64,000 bases of DNA. It comes from Chromobotia macracanthus (taxonomy: Eukaryota > Chordata > Actinopteri > Cypriniformes > Botiidae). The notes beneath the pieces were generated by a model. The model was not told the DNA's origin. It saw only the letters and a program-made list of their open reading frames with translations, and ran no database searches. The position numbers and the translations under genes are program-made. Positions 1-12,443 of this stretch are shown one piece after another (position 1 is the stretch's first letter; each line of letters begins with the position of its first letter). The DNA lies in NCBI GenBank assembly GCA_036877525.1, contig JAZGTH010000015.1, forward strand, positions 7,773,001 through 7,837,000, given 5' to 3'.

Positions 1-3000
1 GCTATAGTGAAGGAGAACAGTGCATTGGTCATTTGGCTTATTGACATATTTCGACGGACACACAAAGACCTGGATATTTTCAATAACCTACGACAGGTGG
101 GTGTACACACACACACACACACACAAACAAACTTTGTAAACAAAATAAAATAAATTTGTTATAATAGAAGAGTGTTGGATTATATTAGAGGATTTCATGC
201 ACAGTGGAATTTTAGCTGAATATAAACTGAAGTTCTTGTCTCTGTATGGCTAATCATTGATATACATTTTTTAAATCAATTTAACATGTGTTTGCTGGTT
301 TTATTAGCTTCCCAGCTTAGCCAGATTGGAATATCAGACATGATGTTTAGCATTGTATTTTTAGTCTGGGTCTTGAGCAGCAAAGGATATGTACTCTGAG
401 CACACTGTTTTGCTCACAGATCACTGTCAATAGCTACTTTATAGCTCCTTTAGAAGCATGGCCACCACAAATCACACAATCTCTGTTGTTTGCCTTGCCT
501 GCTCTCATGAGACATCATAAATGTACAGACCTGACAGGCTGATCCCAGCCTTTCGCATCCTGTGCTTCTCCATTTATGGTTGCGTTAACCCATACTTCCA
601 CTGTTCTCACCCAGCTGCATTATCAGTTACCGCCAATGCATGTCTAGCTAGCCCTTAAAAAAATCACCTCAAATTCATGTTTAATTTTCACTCAAAGTGC
701 AGGCAGTTTCTCACACACACTTGCATGCGCGTGCATTCACATGCACACAGTTACCAGAAGCAGCGCATATGTCTTTCAGCTGCGGGCTGAACGTTTTGTA
801 CTGTCAGACTGTTGAGGTTAACTTTTGTGTTATATCCTGTCTTCAATTGTTAATTCCCCAGAAATGTGAACTGCATATTAGCATGTCTTTGAAGTTTGGA
901 TAGAGCTCTAAATAAAATTCAATCTGCAATGTTTGCCTAGATTTTTGGCTCTATGGTATTTTGATAAAATTTTGAGATTAGTGAGTACAACACGTGAATG
1001 ATGCTGAACATTAAAGGGCAGCTAACTGGTATAGTAGTTGTTAAACTGGTATAGAAGTTGTAGAAAGTGTTACTACAGCTATCATTATTACTACATTGTA
1101 CTAGTGACAGCTGTAGAAAACGTGTAGTGATGCGAGAAATGTGCCAGATCTGTATCACCAACTCTACATCTCAACTCTCCACACAATCTTGTCCTCCTAC
1201 TTATCTAGAAGGACCAGCAGTGACATTTGAAATTCAGATGTGTGAGTCAGTGTGTATGCAAATCAAATTCATATGATAGATGTCATCTGTGTATTATCAG
1301 TCAGGCAAGCAAGACCACAAGTAATAAAGCTGCATGACCTGTACGTTCATAGAAGCATGTTTTATATTTGTATGAGTATGTGTGCAAACACCGTTAAAGC
1401 GGCTGCTGTATGTGTATGAACTTAAGTATCCTCATTCCGAGAAGTCACATGACACTCTCACACTCTGTGTTGTTTCTCAACATACCTTGTGTTGAGGTTT
1501 ATGGTGTATTAAAAGGGACTTTCCCTTTCTGTCTCACTCTCACTCTCTCTCTCACTGCTATACTTTTGTATTTATCTATCTGTATTCTGAATGAGAAAAA
1601 TTGACTGCAACTCCCATAGACCAATAACTAAAGTTATTTTGATGTGGCTCAAACAGTGCTTTTTGGAACACACTGTGCACAGTTTTTTTTGCTGTGTTTT
1701 AATGTCCATAGTGTTTGTTCCAGCTGCTGTATCATGCAAGATTCAGTTTTAATTGACTAGAATGTGTTATTGGGTAATGCAAATATGTCATGAGTCTCTG
1801 TGCTCTCATTCAGCCAACATTCCCTTCTCTTTTCTTTCTTTTTTCTGTGTTTATACTCCGGAATGTGAATCTGAGGACACCCTGCAGGGGAGAGGAGAGG
1901 GATTTTCCCTTTCTGATCCATCTCTTCCCTTCATCACTCCTCTCTTGCTCCCTCAGCTCATTTATGGCTTCTCCTATCCGCCCCCACCCCCTCCAATTCT
2001 CTTTCTCTTTTCCAAGCACTAGTGATTCATTTAAAAACTGTTATGGCCATTTATTGGTCAATTATTCCAGGTTCAATTAAGTTTCAACATAAGAAAAGCT
2101 CCATCACAATAAAATTCTTTTCAATGTAATGTCACATTCTCTGTAATATGAATTCCTATATAATGTTGTGCTTAAAAAGGATGTTTCATTTGTCACTGTT
2201 CCTGATTCCTCACAGTTTAGATGTAGATATGACTGAGCACAAAGAAAAACCCATAAACTTTTATGTGTGTGGCAACACGTCCTACAGCCTATACACATCA
2301 GTAAGTGTGTGATGTTGGGTGAGTCAGAATGGATTCAGGGAAATAGGAACGTTGTTATTATAGGAAGGCAGGGCCACAGGCATTGTGACACCAGAGGAAT
2401 TTCTGCCTTTATTCTGTGTTTTTTTCAACTATGCCTTACTGGAACATCATGTTTTCTGTGCCAAATAATCTCCCCAATGTGCCAGCCTAGTGCCGCCTAT
2501 ACCTGCTCCAGGGACTGATGTTAATCTTTAGGGGTATCATTATAAGCCACAAACCTCTTTTTCTCTCAGTAGTCTTATTGTTAACAAAACACTATATGCA
2601 TTAGATGATCTGATTCATATGTGTTAAATAAATAGTATAAATTTCCAAAATAAGCTTAACATTTTCAGTGTTTATGTGTGCAAGCAATATTGAAATTTGT
2701 TTTACATGAACCACTTAATATTTTTTATGCTTGTTGTTATGCTTTTTATTATGATATTATAGTGTTTCTGTCAACATGCAATACGTGTGGAAGCATTTCT
2801 CATTGGACAATAATTTACTCTTCCGTGCATGGTTTGGTGAAGAAGACACACAGTTAAATGCTTGTGTTTCTGATTGAGCATGTGTGCCTGAAATTACCTC
2901 ACACTTTATGAGTTGGTTGGTAGAGCATGCTTGTTTGTGTGTGGCGGATAAGTTGCCCATGTTGTATTTATATGGGGCTGTTAACCCAGTTTCACTTCAT

Positions 3001-3277
3001 TATTTTTAAATTTGTAGAAGTGACCTTTAACCTGTTAGACAAGTTCCAGATTACCAGATACTGTTACAGGAATTCCTCTCCAGGATGTGACTCAGCCTAT
3101 CAGACCATTTAAATCTGCACATCTTATCAGACATTAGTACTAGATTTGTTATTATACTGTGTATAAATATTGACCTGCAAAAGTTGTGGGAATTTCGATA
3201 ATGTGGCCTAAATGTAGTCAATTCTTAAATCTATTGGGGTTCCACATCTTTGTCTAAATCAGTGAACTTTCTTTGTT

Positions 3278-3315
<38 letters not shown>

Positions 3316-6215
3316 CATCACACACACACAGACACCGTTGCACTTGGCTGTCATCACCCATCAGCCAAACATGGTGAAGGCTCTTTTGGATGCAGGTGCT
3401 GACCCTGGAGCTTTGGACCGTAATGGACATACTGCGCTGCATCTGTGCTGTGAGCATGGCGAGGCCGACTGCCTGACTGTCATTCTCAGACACCATTCTC
3501 AAAACCCCTCACCCCACCTGGAGTTCAGGAACTATGAGGGTAAGTGCTGGGACCTGTCGAGATGGTCTTTAGTCATGACTAATTTAATGAGAGTTGAACA
3601 AATTATGTCAGAGACTTTGTTGCTATGTGTGTTCCACTAGGGGGCAGAAAATAGAATAATATTCACTGGAAGTGTTATGGAAGTCTTACATCCTCTGTAT
3701 ATTCCTGCATGAATGTATGAGTGTGGCTGTGTTCAGAATAGCACACTACCATACTGCTCTTACTATTTGTACTGTAATTTGTACAATGTACATAGTATGC
3801 TAATTTTCTGGTGTCTGGTGACTTACTACATCTTCTTACATGTGCTGTAGGAAACAGATACTCACACTGTGCTTTTGATACAAATCTTGTTTTGTTTGTG
3901 CATTAATTAAGCATGAATTACAATTAATAATTGTAATAAGAAGAGGGTCTTATAACAAAGTCTTTCTCAGATAACCTCTTCTGTACTTCTGGTACACACA
4001 AAAACGTTTTTTTAAATATTATACCTCCAAAAATAAGCAGTGTTTCAAAATAAGCAGTGTTTTCAAAATTAAGCAAGCCATGTGTCAGTTTATTTTGTGC
4101 GTTGAAAACATTGTGTTTGAGATAAATGTAGTACTAAACAATCCTTGCAGTGTAGTTGGTATGAACTGATATAAGGTATAAAATGCAAGATGAGCCATTT
4201 CCTTGTCACTAACACACCAGAAAATACATCCTTTTAACGTCATCATTCAAAAAGTGAGGAGGTGATTATTTTTAAACATGAAACAAGCTTGCTTCAGCAG
4301 CTTATTCAAGATTTTTGTCTAATACCAGGTCTGACTCCCCTCCATCTTGCTGTGCAGAACAGAGATAAAAAGTTGGCAAGAATTTTTTTGGACAACGGAG
4401 CTGAGATCAATGCTGGGGTCTGTGAATTTTTCATCAGTTTTCCCCCAGCATTTCTTTTGAAGCACCTGTTTATCTGTATTATGATCTCAGGGGTTTATTT
4501 AAAGGGTGTTTGTTTATGGCTCTTGTTTCCTTTATGTACCACAGGATAACAAGAGCGGCCGCAGTCCACTGATGCATGCTGTAGAAAATGACTCAATTGA
4601 CATGGTCAGCTTACTGATCGAGGTGTGTATGCACATATTTTATCTTATCTTTTATCTTTATACATCAAGGGCAATGAGTCAGCTACTCTGCAAAGCAAGA
4701 TTTCAGCTGAAGTCATCATGAAGATTCAGTTTCATTTGAATAACTCTTGATGTACACAGTCTGTTTCTCTGTGCTGTCTTTCAGAGTGGGTGTGATGTGA
4801 ACGCACAGTCTTACAGTGGGAACACAGCCTTACACAGTGCCTGTGGCAGGGGTCAAGTAGAGATCGTCAGGGTCTTGCTGAAGAATGGAGCTGACAGCAG
4901 TTTAAAAAACAACCATAATGATACTGCCATCATGGTAGCAAAAAATAAAAAGGTGAGGAAAGAGCTAAAATACTGTTGGATGGGATTAGTGCATTTGAAA
5001 CATTAAACATGTTTACACAAAACATATACTAGTCTTAACTAATCTTAACCAGTCATGCGTTTAATCTTTATTTACACTGTATATTGCGTCTGTCTGCATC
5101 TGTTTAGTGTATATATCTGTCAGTTTCATTGCCTGGCGAGAATGACAGAAATAAAATTTTCGTCAACTTATATTTATTCAGTATTTTCAATCATCTTTAC
5201 AACTAATAGACTCAATAGACTAGAGGTTCTTAACTCTGGTCTTTAAGGTCCACTTCCTGCAGAGTTTAGCTCCAACCCTGATCAAACCCGTCTGCCTGTA
5301 ACTTTCTAGTAATCCTGAAGACCATGATTGGCTTGTTTAGGGTTGGAGCTAAACTCTGCAGTAAAGTGGACCTGGAAGTCCAGAGCTGAGAACCTCTGCA
5401 ATAGAGTGTGTATAGAATACAAACACTGCCAACAAGTGGTAATTCTCAAAACTGTCATAGTTGAGTTTTATTGTAGATTAAAGCTGCATCTCAATAAACA
5501 GTGAGAAAACCAAAACTTATATAACTCAAGTGATTTTGTTGTTGTATCTTAGGTGTCTGATGTGCTGCGTGGGAAAGGGAGCCGCAGTTACTCTGTGAAA
5601 ACGCTATCAAGCAATAACGGTAGGAGTCCAACACGCACAACTTATTGCTTGCTAAATTACATTTTTTTCCAAGGACCCGAAGTAAATTCATATTTTTTGC
5701 GTTTCTGTGTAGGCTGTCTGTCCTCGGGCAGCTCAAATAATTCCCCACAAGTAACTCCCACTTATCAGAGCAGCAGCTCTCTCTCCCCTGTGGCTCCAGT
5801 TTCACACTTACCCAGAAGTCAGTCAGTGGAGAGCATTTCAGAACGTCAATCGCCAATGAACAGCAATGAAATAACACTTATGCAAACCTTGCAAAGTACA
5901 CTTCATAACATAGCAGTAGACAACAGAGCAAGTTACGGAATGACACTCCATCCCTTCCAGTGTTTCTCGCCATCTGGGTATGATCAAATGAAGCCTTCTG
6001 TTTCACACATACAGGGAAGGACATTAATCACAGGTTCCCCGCTTTACTATGTCCCTGGTATTCAAAGTATGTGGTATTCTAGTATGCCTTTGCCAGTCAC
6101 ATATGGCTCTTCCTCACAGGGTACTGTCAACCAATCGCGGCCATCCAGTCGCAGCAGTGACCAATCTGACATGTCTACTATAAGTGTAAACAGTGAAGAA
6201 AGAGGTGTAAGTTGA
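1..6215 (+). CDS. bcl3: BCL3 nuclear IkB-family ankyrin protein, 3' part (5' end outside window)
   Basis: BCL3 is an atypical nuclear IkB that binds NF-kB p50 or p52 homodimers through ankyrin repeats and modulates transcription. Exons read: 1-96, 3332-3539, 4329-4417, 4545-4622, 4785-4952, 5553-5619 and 5713-6215, all with GT-AG borders, giving 402 codons without a stop. The first exon enters in frame and ends in LDIFNNLRQ. The next begins TPLHLAVITHQPNMVKALLD, and further repeats contain LTPLHLAVQNRDKK, GRSPLMHAVENDS and NTALHSACGRGQ; SSLKNNHNDTAIMVAKNKK follows. These match the BCL3 ankyrin block rather than other IkB proteins. After the repeats comes VSDVLRGKGS and a Ser-rich tail of about 180 residues, ending in a stop at 6213-6215. 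The 5' exons lie left of the window. The 93-nt intron 5620-5712 is a multiple of three and has no stop, so its retention would keep the frame. Identity is secure; the tail is the least conserved part. Confidence 0.93.
105..124. repeat. (AC)n microsatellite
   Basis: About ten AC units just after the splice donor of the first visible bcl3 exon, within a 3.2-kb intron. Confidence 0.9.
3279..3318. repeat. (CT)n microsatellite at a splice acceptor
   Basis: A run of CT units with one interruption lies 13 nt upstream of the bcl3 acceptor at 3330-3331, with a short CA run between. It probably serves as the polypyrimidine tract, so length changes could affect splicing; that effect is inference. Confidence 0.85.
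5221..5398. mobile_element. Non-autonomous hAT-like MITE
   Basis: A 178-bp palindromic element in the bcl3 intron 4953-5552. The left arm (about 5221-5279) and right arm (about 5339-5398) are nearly perfect reverse complements over about 58 bp, with ends TAGAGGTTCT and CAGAGGTTCT. Each arm carries the core GAGTTTAGCTCCAACCCT. The element is flanked by near-identical 8-bp direct repeats, CAATAGAC at 5213-5220 and CAATAGAG at 5399-5406, as expected for a hAT target-site duplication. It has no coding capacity. From memory, similar palindromic elements are common in cyprinid genomes; that link was not checked. Confidence 0.8.
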
Positions 6216-7235
6216 TAATGTATAGATTTTTAACCACTGTGACATGTTCATCTTAAGTGGTGTTGTTTGACTTGTACACAATGACTGAATTATATAGTGT
6301 ATGTTTTTTAAGTGTTTTTCAGATCTGTCTTTATTGTGATGTCTGAAGTTTTGTCAAATCAATAACATGTATATATGTTGTTATTTGTGTAACCATAAAG
6401 CTTGCTATGTCATTGCAATGATTATGGTGTTTTTATCATTCATAATGTGTATTACAAAGGGCCAGACAGCAGAATTGTCTTTTTTTTTAATGTTCTTTAG
6501 TTTTCCTAAAATTAGCCACCATGCAACATGGTGGAAATAATGTGTTGTATGTTTATTGACAGCATTCTGGTATTGCCATGTGTACAAACAAAGAAAAAAG
6601 CTTCTCCACTAGGTTTTGGTCTTCTAATTCTTATAATACAGATAATCTCTCATCTAAAGTATCCCATGCTGTTGACCAGTCATTCGAACATCGCTGCACA
6701 TATGATCCACTTTTCGATTGATAATGATTTATAACTGACATGATTTAAGTTGCTGCATTTCAAACAGTGAGGTCTTCAAATGTATGTATGTTATTACAAT
6801 GCATCAATGCACAGCCAATATAAACCAAGAACAATGCCTATAGAAAATTAGCACAGTATCATTGTCAACTGTTAGTAGAAATTATGAAGTCCCAAATGAT
6901 TATATAACAATTAGGATAGTGCTGAAAAAAAGACTGAAATTGATAGAAATGTGGCTTAAATTTATGTGGTACACCATTAGGAAAAAGGGTTAAAAATGAT
7001 AATTAATGGATTGATTTTTTTGTTAATCTTGAGGCAATTTAAATTGTATGATCAAAATTATACCTAAAGGTCCTTTAATATGAATTCCCCAGTGTACATT
7101 ATGGAGACGTTGCTGGAAGTTATGTGAATGTATGAATTTTGGGATGCTCTGTGAATGTGTGTTTATAAACACAGTGTATGAAACAGTGTGTGAAAGCCTT
7201 ATTTAACTATAATAAAAATATTTTTGTACACAATT
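6216..7235 (+). other. bcl3: bcl3 3' UTR
   Basis: AT-rich non-coding sequence after the bcl3 stop. A canonical AATAAA at 7211-7216 is the best poly(A) signal before the ddx6 promoter. No other gene is visible. Confidence 0.6.
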
Positions 7236-7264
7236 TTACTTCACGACTGAGTGTTTGGACTTTA

Positions 7265-7498
7265 CATCAATATGGGGGCGGGTTATCGATGGTACCGCCC
7301 TTCAAATTCAAACCCTGGTATCTGATTGGTCCATTTAGATTCATGCGTTACGTCCTCTAGGATCGATTTAGAGTACGGCCATGTTAAATCTCTAGACGGA
7401 AGAGACAAAAGCCAACAGCAACAAAGAATTTCTCAAGAAACGCTCGAAGTGTTGAATTGATCACATTTACGAAGATTCAGATACTTAAAAATTGGAAG
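7265..7498 (+). promoter_or_regulatory. ddx6: ddx6 promoter and non-coding first exon
   Basis: A GC box (GGGGGCGGG, 7274-7282) and an inverted CCAAT box (ATTGG, 7325-7329) precede a stretch that ends in a good splice donor after 7498 (AAG then GTAACA). This suits a housekeeping promoter and a non-coding first exon for the helicase gene. A strong acceptor TTTTTGGCAG at 8227-8236 would join it to the exon holding the start codon. The exact transcription start is unknown. Confidence 0.55.
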
Positions 7499-8236
7499 GT
7501 AACATGCTCTCGCATAATCTTATTTGAGCTATTTTTCATGTGCTGTACAGTCTTATTAACGTCACGCTAAGCTAACATGTCCTAACAATGTAACCACTGG
7601 CAGGTTGAGTTAGCATGCTGTTTAATAATATCTGAAATATAGTTAATCGGTCTCTCAGATTCCTTGAAACAAAGTTCACGCAATCCTTTAAACGCTTTGC
7701 CACAATATGTTGGTCTCTTTTGTTGTTTAAATCCATTTGTGTGCGCTGCTGTGTTAAAAAACGATAGGGGGAAAAGTTTACCGATAAAGTACCTTTGTGG
7801 TGCTCAGTTAGCCTCGTTAGCTCCGCAAGCAGCTCTTGAGGCATGCCCTCAAATTTTCCGAACAAATTGGCGAATTAATGAGTCGATCTGTGAAAAAAAA
7901 TCGAATTCAAATTGATATGAAGAATTAATCCTAATTATTATATGAATAACGAGTGTTCCCACTGTTTTAACAAGTGACAGAAACTGTTAGCTGAACGCGG
8001 GTGTCCTGTTTGCTAGTTTGTAAACTAAAGGTATATTGTGCTCTCCCTGCTTTTCGTTATTATTATGCATTTTTTAAGATTGAAAAATATATTTTCTCTC
8101 TGGTCTTTTTAAATTTGATTTGAGAGATTTTTATGTATTTGGGGTAAATTGTGAGCCTAACACTGTTTGCTAAGTCTTCTGTAGGAATACTCGTTTTGTT
8201 TATGCATAATCTGTACTTGTTGTTTATTTTTGGCAG

Positions 8237-9012
8237 GTGGTTGTTTCCAGAGTCCAGAATTTCCTCAGCTGAAGCGTTCAGGAAATTTAAGAGTAAAAAG
8301 AGGAACAGTAAAATACCGTGAAGCCAAAAGGAAATATCAAAAGACTGTCAACATAGTTTTGGACAGATAATTCTGCATTAACTTTTGGACTAAGATTTCT
8401 TAGTGTCACTGTGTCTCATATTTTTTCAACTGTTTAAATAGGTGTAAATGACACTGAGCAAAAGTTTGAAATTCCTCATACAGAAGTGAATACCAGAGTT
8501 TTAGGAGCACATTGAGAACCATTAGCTGAGCCTTGTGTTTTTGAATGTAAAGACTTTGCAAATTTTGGATACCAAAAAGAATATAGAGGGTACTACAAGA
8601 TTTATGCAGCCTGACAGTTAAAAAAAGGGAAAAAATATAAAAAGTGAAGTGAATACTTTGTAAATGTTCAGGGATAGTGTAAAAGTTTTTGAACAGCATT
8701 AGTAGATTTTTGCATTTTGAAATCTTTGTGCAAGACTTGAATTTGCACGTACCTGTTTGCTAATTACTTTGTACTTGGGCTCTAGGCTTTTGAAATATTT
8801 ATTGATATAAATATAATTTTCTCCTATTTTAGGAGAGTATTCTTATTATAAACAATTTTTATACGCCAGGCACTCTTCTTTTTAAGAGGTCTGTACGTAC
8901 CGGAAATAAAAACTGTTTACCAAAAATTGCATTGAGCAAAACAGTTTAAAAAAATAGCTAAGCAGCAGCAGACAGATAAAATTTATTGAAACAGTAAGGG
9001 CTACATCTAATA
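8237..9012 (+). other. ddx6: ddx6 5' UTR segment
   Basis: Sequence between the strong acceptor at 8235-8236 and the ATG at 9013. No convincing acceptor lies just before the ATG, so this is probably one long leader exon running to 9188. Its first 44 codons form an open frame rich in Lys and Arg that ends at a TAA in 8366-8371, but it has no ATG of its own near the splice site. I treat it as untranslated. Confidence 0.4.
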
Positions 9013-12000
9013 ATGGCAACAGCAAGAACAGAGATCCCTGCTTCAGTCATGGCAATGACCAAACAGAACGGACAGTCTAAGCCCATGACCCTTCAACCAG
9101 GGTCACTCACTTCCTCAACACAATCAGGAAAAGCACCTGTTGTGCCCCAGAAAGGAAACAGTATCCCCCAAAGCAGTGGTGGTATCAGGTCAGTTCAAAT
9201 TTTGATCACATTAAACTCATAGATGATCTACCAATGATGAAAATTGTAGGAACACCGATATCATGAACATTTGTTTCTAGGTTTGGAGATGACTGGAAGA
9301 AGTGCCTGCAGCTTCCACCGAAAGACACAAGAGTGAAAACCACCGTAAGTTGACATCGGATATGCTGTGTACATGTCGTTTAAACAAAAAGAGAAGGGAG
9401 GTCAAAGCCATTTGTGCTACAAGTTTAACTGCCTTAATGCTGTCAGAGAACAGCATTAACTGCACCGTTAATCGAATTATGCTGTGTTTCGGAAACTTAA
9501 TAAGTAAAGTGCATTACAACTGATGCCATTGATAGCTGTGATGTTGCTTGGTTTTATTTTGCCAACATGTTATATTGAATATTTGGTTTAACACCCAGCC
9601 TTAAACAGTTTCTTGAAGAAAAATGTACCTGTTCCCTCTTAAACAGGATGTGACTGCAACCAAGGGAAATGAGTTTGAAGATTACTGCCTTAAGCGGGAA
9701 CTGTTGATGGGGATATTCGAGATGGGCTGGGAGAAGCCTTCCCCTATTCAGGTACTACACATCTCCATCTTTAAACTAAAATATTCAGAAATGATCCTGT
9801 TGATTGCTGCAAATTTAGATATAGACCTCCATTGTCTCACAATTTGCCATTTCTGTTTGCCTTTTAGAATAGGCACAAAAAAAGTCTTAAGTGTTGTGCC
9901 TTTTCTGAGTCTTTCTGTCCTTTGTAGGAGGAGAGTATTCCCATTGCCTTGTCAGGAAGGGACATTCTCGCCCGAGCTAAAAATGGCACTGGGAAAAGTG
10001 GAGCCTACCTCATCCCCCTCTTGGAGAGGATTGATCTGAAGAAGGACCACGTTCAAGGTTCATCTAACAAATAACAAACAGCCTTGTTTTGTTTTTTCCA
10101 TCCATCTACTGGATTAATCCATCACTGATTTGTTTACATATTTTCATTGGTTTTTCTTTTAGCCATGGTGTTGGTGCCAACTCGTGAGCTGGCTCTGCAG
10201 ATGAGCCAGATCAGCATCAACATGAGCAAGCACCTTGGTGGCGTCAAGATTATGGCTACAACAGGTGGCACCAACCTGAGGGATGACATCATGCGTCTTG
10301 ATGAGACTGGTAATTGGATTTCCTTGGATTTTTTTGTTTTGTTTGTTTGTTTGTTTGTTTTTTTTGAGCGTGAGCGTTTAGTCATTGATGACTTGAAACT
10401 GGTTCTAAAGTCTTATAGTTTTAATAAATTGCATAGGTTTGCAATGTCTGTCTAAATTGTCTTATCACAACAGTTTTGTGTAAATGCACAATTAAGTGTT
10501 ATGTTTGGACTTAACATTTAAAACAGTATGATAGTTGCATATTTTAAGCTTTGCTGTACTGGAAACACATTTTTTCTAATCAGTTAAACTTGTGTGTGGT
10601 AATCAACAGCAGGCTGCAAATGCCGTAAGTACAGCACAGAATATTTATTATTACATACATTATGCAACTGGATAGTTTTTTTCAGGAAAAAAAAAATACT
10701 GTGCTGTACGATAATCTGTTGAGCAATTAATAAAGTTGTTTCTAAAATGTTTTTTACTTTGCCAACCTTTTTGTCTTCCTCTGTTCATTTTTTCCTTCAG
10801 TGCATGTTATAATAGCTACTCCAGGCAGGATCCTTGACTTAATAAAGAAAGGTGTGGCCAAAGTTGACAAAGCTCAGATGATTGTGATGGATGAGGTGAG
10901 AGAAATGGGACACACAATTAATTCCCTGCATGATTTCTAAATGAATATTTGACTGACGGCATCTCATGACCTCTGACTGCTTCTCCAAAGGCTGATAAGT
11001 TGCTTTCTCAAGACTTTGTGGTGCTCATTGAGGACATCATCAGCTTCCTGCCCAAAAATCGTCAAGTTCTTCTCTATTCTGCCACTTTCCCCATCAGTGT
11101 GCAGAAGTTCATGGTGAGAATTTGTACTTTGCAGTAATATACATTATAAAGTTAAGCTTTGTTAGGCTAATGAAAGACATGATCAGATAAATACAATACT
11201 AAAATAAGAGAATTTGTCTGTTTCAAAGTAAAACATCCTTTGGTAAAACATGCAGGATCTTCTCACTATATCCAGGATTGTGTTTATCATGCATGTCTGC
11301 TTTAACCATGTTCTTAACTGCAGTATTCTCTTCCCTAGAGCAAGCATCTTCAGAAGCCATATGAAATCAATCTAATGGATGAGCTGACACTGAAGGGCAT
11401 CACTCAGTATTATGCTTATGTAACAGAGAGACAGAAAGTTCACTGTCTTAACACACTGTTCTCCAGGGTAAGAAACCTCATCATATCTGCCTGAGATTTA
11501 ATGGGTGTTTTGATGCTTTCTCCATTTGTGGTGTTCCCAAGGGTCTTTGGCTACAATTACTGTGTTCTTAAAGTAAATTTTTTTGTATGTATTCCTTACA
11601 TGGAAAAAAAATTGTTTCTTCTTCATTGGTGTATATTTGATATTTCTGCTTTTCTTCGATTTCCTAGCTCCAAATCAACCAATCAATCATCTTCTGTAAC
11701 TCCACCCAAAGAGTGGAACTGCTTGCCAAGAAGATCACACAGCTTGGCTATTCCTGCTTTTACATCCATGCCAAGATGATGCAGGTTGGCTTCAAAATGT
11801 ATTAATCAACAGGAATGATGGTATGTTGTCATTTCAAGTTTTTCAAGTCTTCCTAAACTATTATATTTATCAAAATATCACAGGAATACAGAAACCGTGT
11901 GTTCCATGACTTCAGAAATGGGCTGTGTAGGAACCTGGTCTGCACAGGTATGAATTTCCTTGTTTGTAACACATTTAAAATTGTTTGTAGCACATTTTTA

Positions 12001-12443
12001 TGGTTTCTGAAATCATTTTGATGATATCATCCCTCTCACAGATCTTTTCACAAGAGGAATTGACATCCAGGCTGTCAATGTAGTTATCAACTTTGACTTC
12101 CCTAAAAATGCAGAGACTTACCTGCACCGCATTGGCAGATCAGGTAAAGCGAGAGAATTTGTGTCAAAGGGTTTGCAATATCATTGAGCTTTGTTACGTT
12201 TTAGTTTATTGCAATATCTTTACGGTTATCTCTCTGTCTTCAGGCAGGTATGGTCACCTGGGTCTGGCTATTAACCTGATCACCTCAGAAGATCGTTTCA
12301 ACCTAAAGACCATTGAGGATCAGCTGATAACCGACATCAAACCCATTCCCAGCAGCATTGACAAAAGCCTGTATGTGGCTGAATTTCACTCCCTTAACCC
12401 TGATGAGGAGGAGACTGCTCTAAAAGCAGCAGAGCTTAATTAA
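9013..12443 (+). CDS. ddx6: DDX6 (RCK/p54) family DEAD-box RNA helicase
   Basis: ATP-dependent RNA helicase of P-bodies that activates decapping and represses translation with CCR4-NOT, PAT1, LSM14 and 4E-T. Twelve coding exons: 9013-9188, 9281-9344, 9647-9751, 9928-10057, 10163-10309, 10801-10895, 10991-11113, 11339-11467, 11668-11784, 11884-11947, 12042-12143 and 12244-12443. They join to 483 aa, the length I recall for human DDX6. Motifs: Q motif GWEKPSPIQ (Q115), Walker A AKNGTGKS (132-139), PTRELA, TPGR, DEAD (238-241, split by the intron at 10896-10990), SAT (269-271) and HRIGRSGR (412-419). The start MATARTE resembles the family start MSTARTE. The variable N-terminal 70 residues (rich in Gln, Ser and Pro) are typical. 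Teleosts can carry more than one DDX6-like gene (ddx6, ddx61), so the paralog label is uncertain while the family is certain. Confidence 0.95.

Larger units (their letters stand above)
97..3331 (+). other. bcl3 intron, no gene seen
   Basis: This 3.2-kb intron lies between the GTGGGT donor at 97 and the CACACACAG acceptor at 3330-3331. I see no coding exon or RNA gene. It holds a short imperfect tandem duplication of about 20 bp near 1023-1062 and a CT microsatellite at 3279-3318 next to the acceptor, which doubles as an unusually repetitive polypyrimidine tract. Confidence 0.7.

Noticed and set aside
8237..8371. Basic 44-codon open frame at the start of a ddx6 leader exon
   Set aside because: It has no ATG close to the acceptor and no recognised motif; it is most simply 5' UTR.
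10374..10640. TGATGAC and ACA-type strings in a ddx6 intron, suggesting a snoRNA
   Set aside because: No matching D box at a proper distance and no convincing double hairpin with H box.
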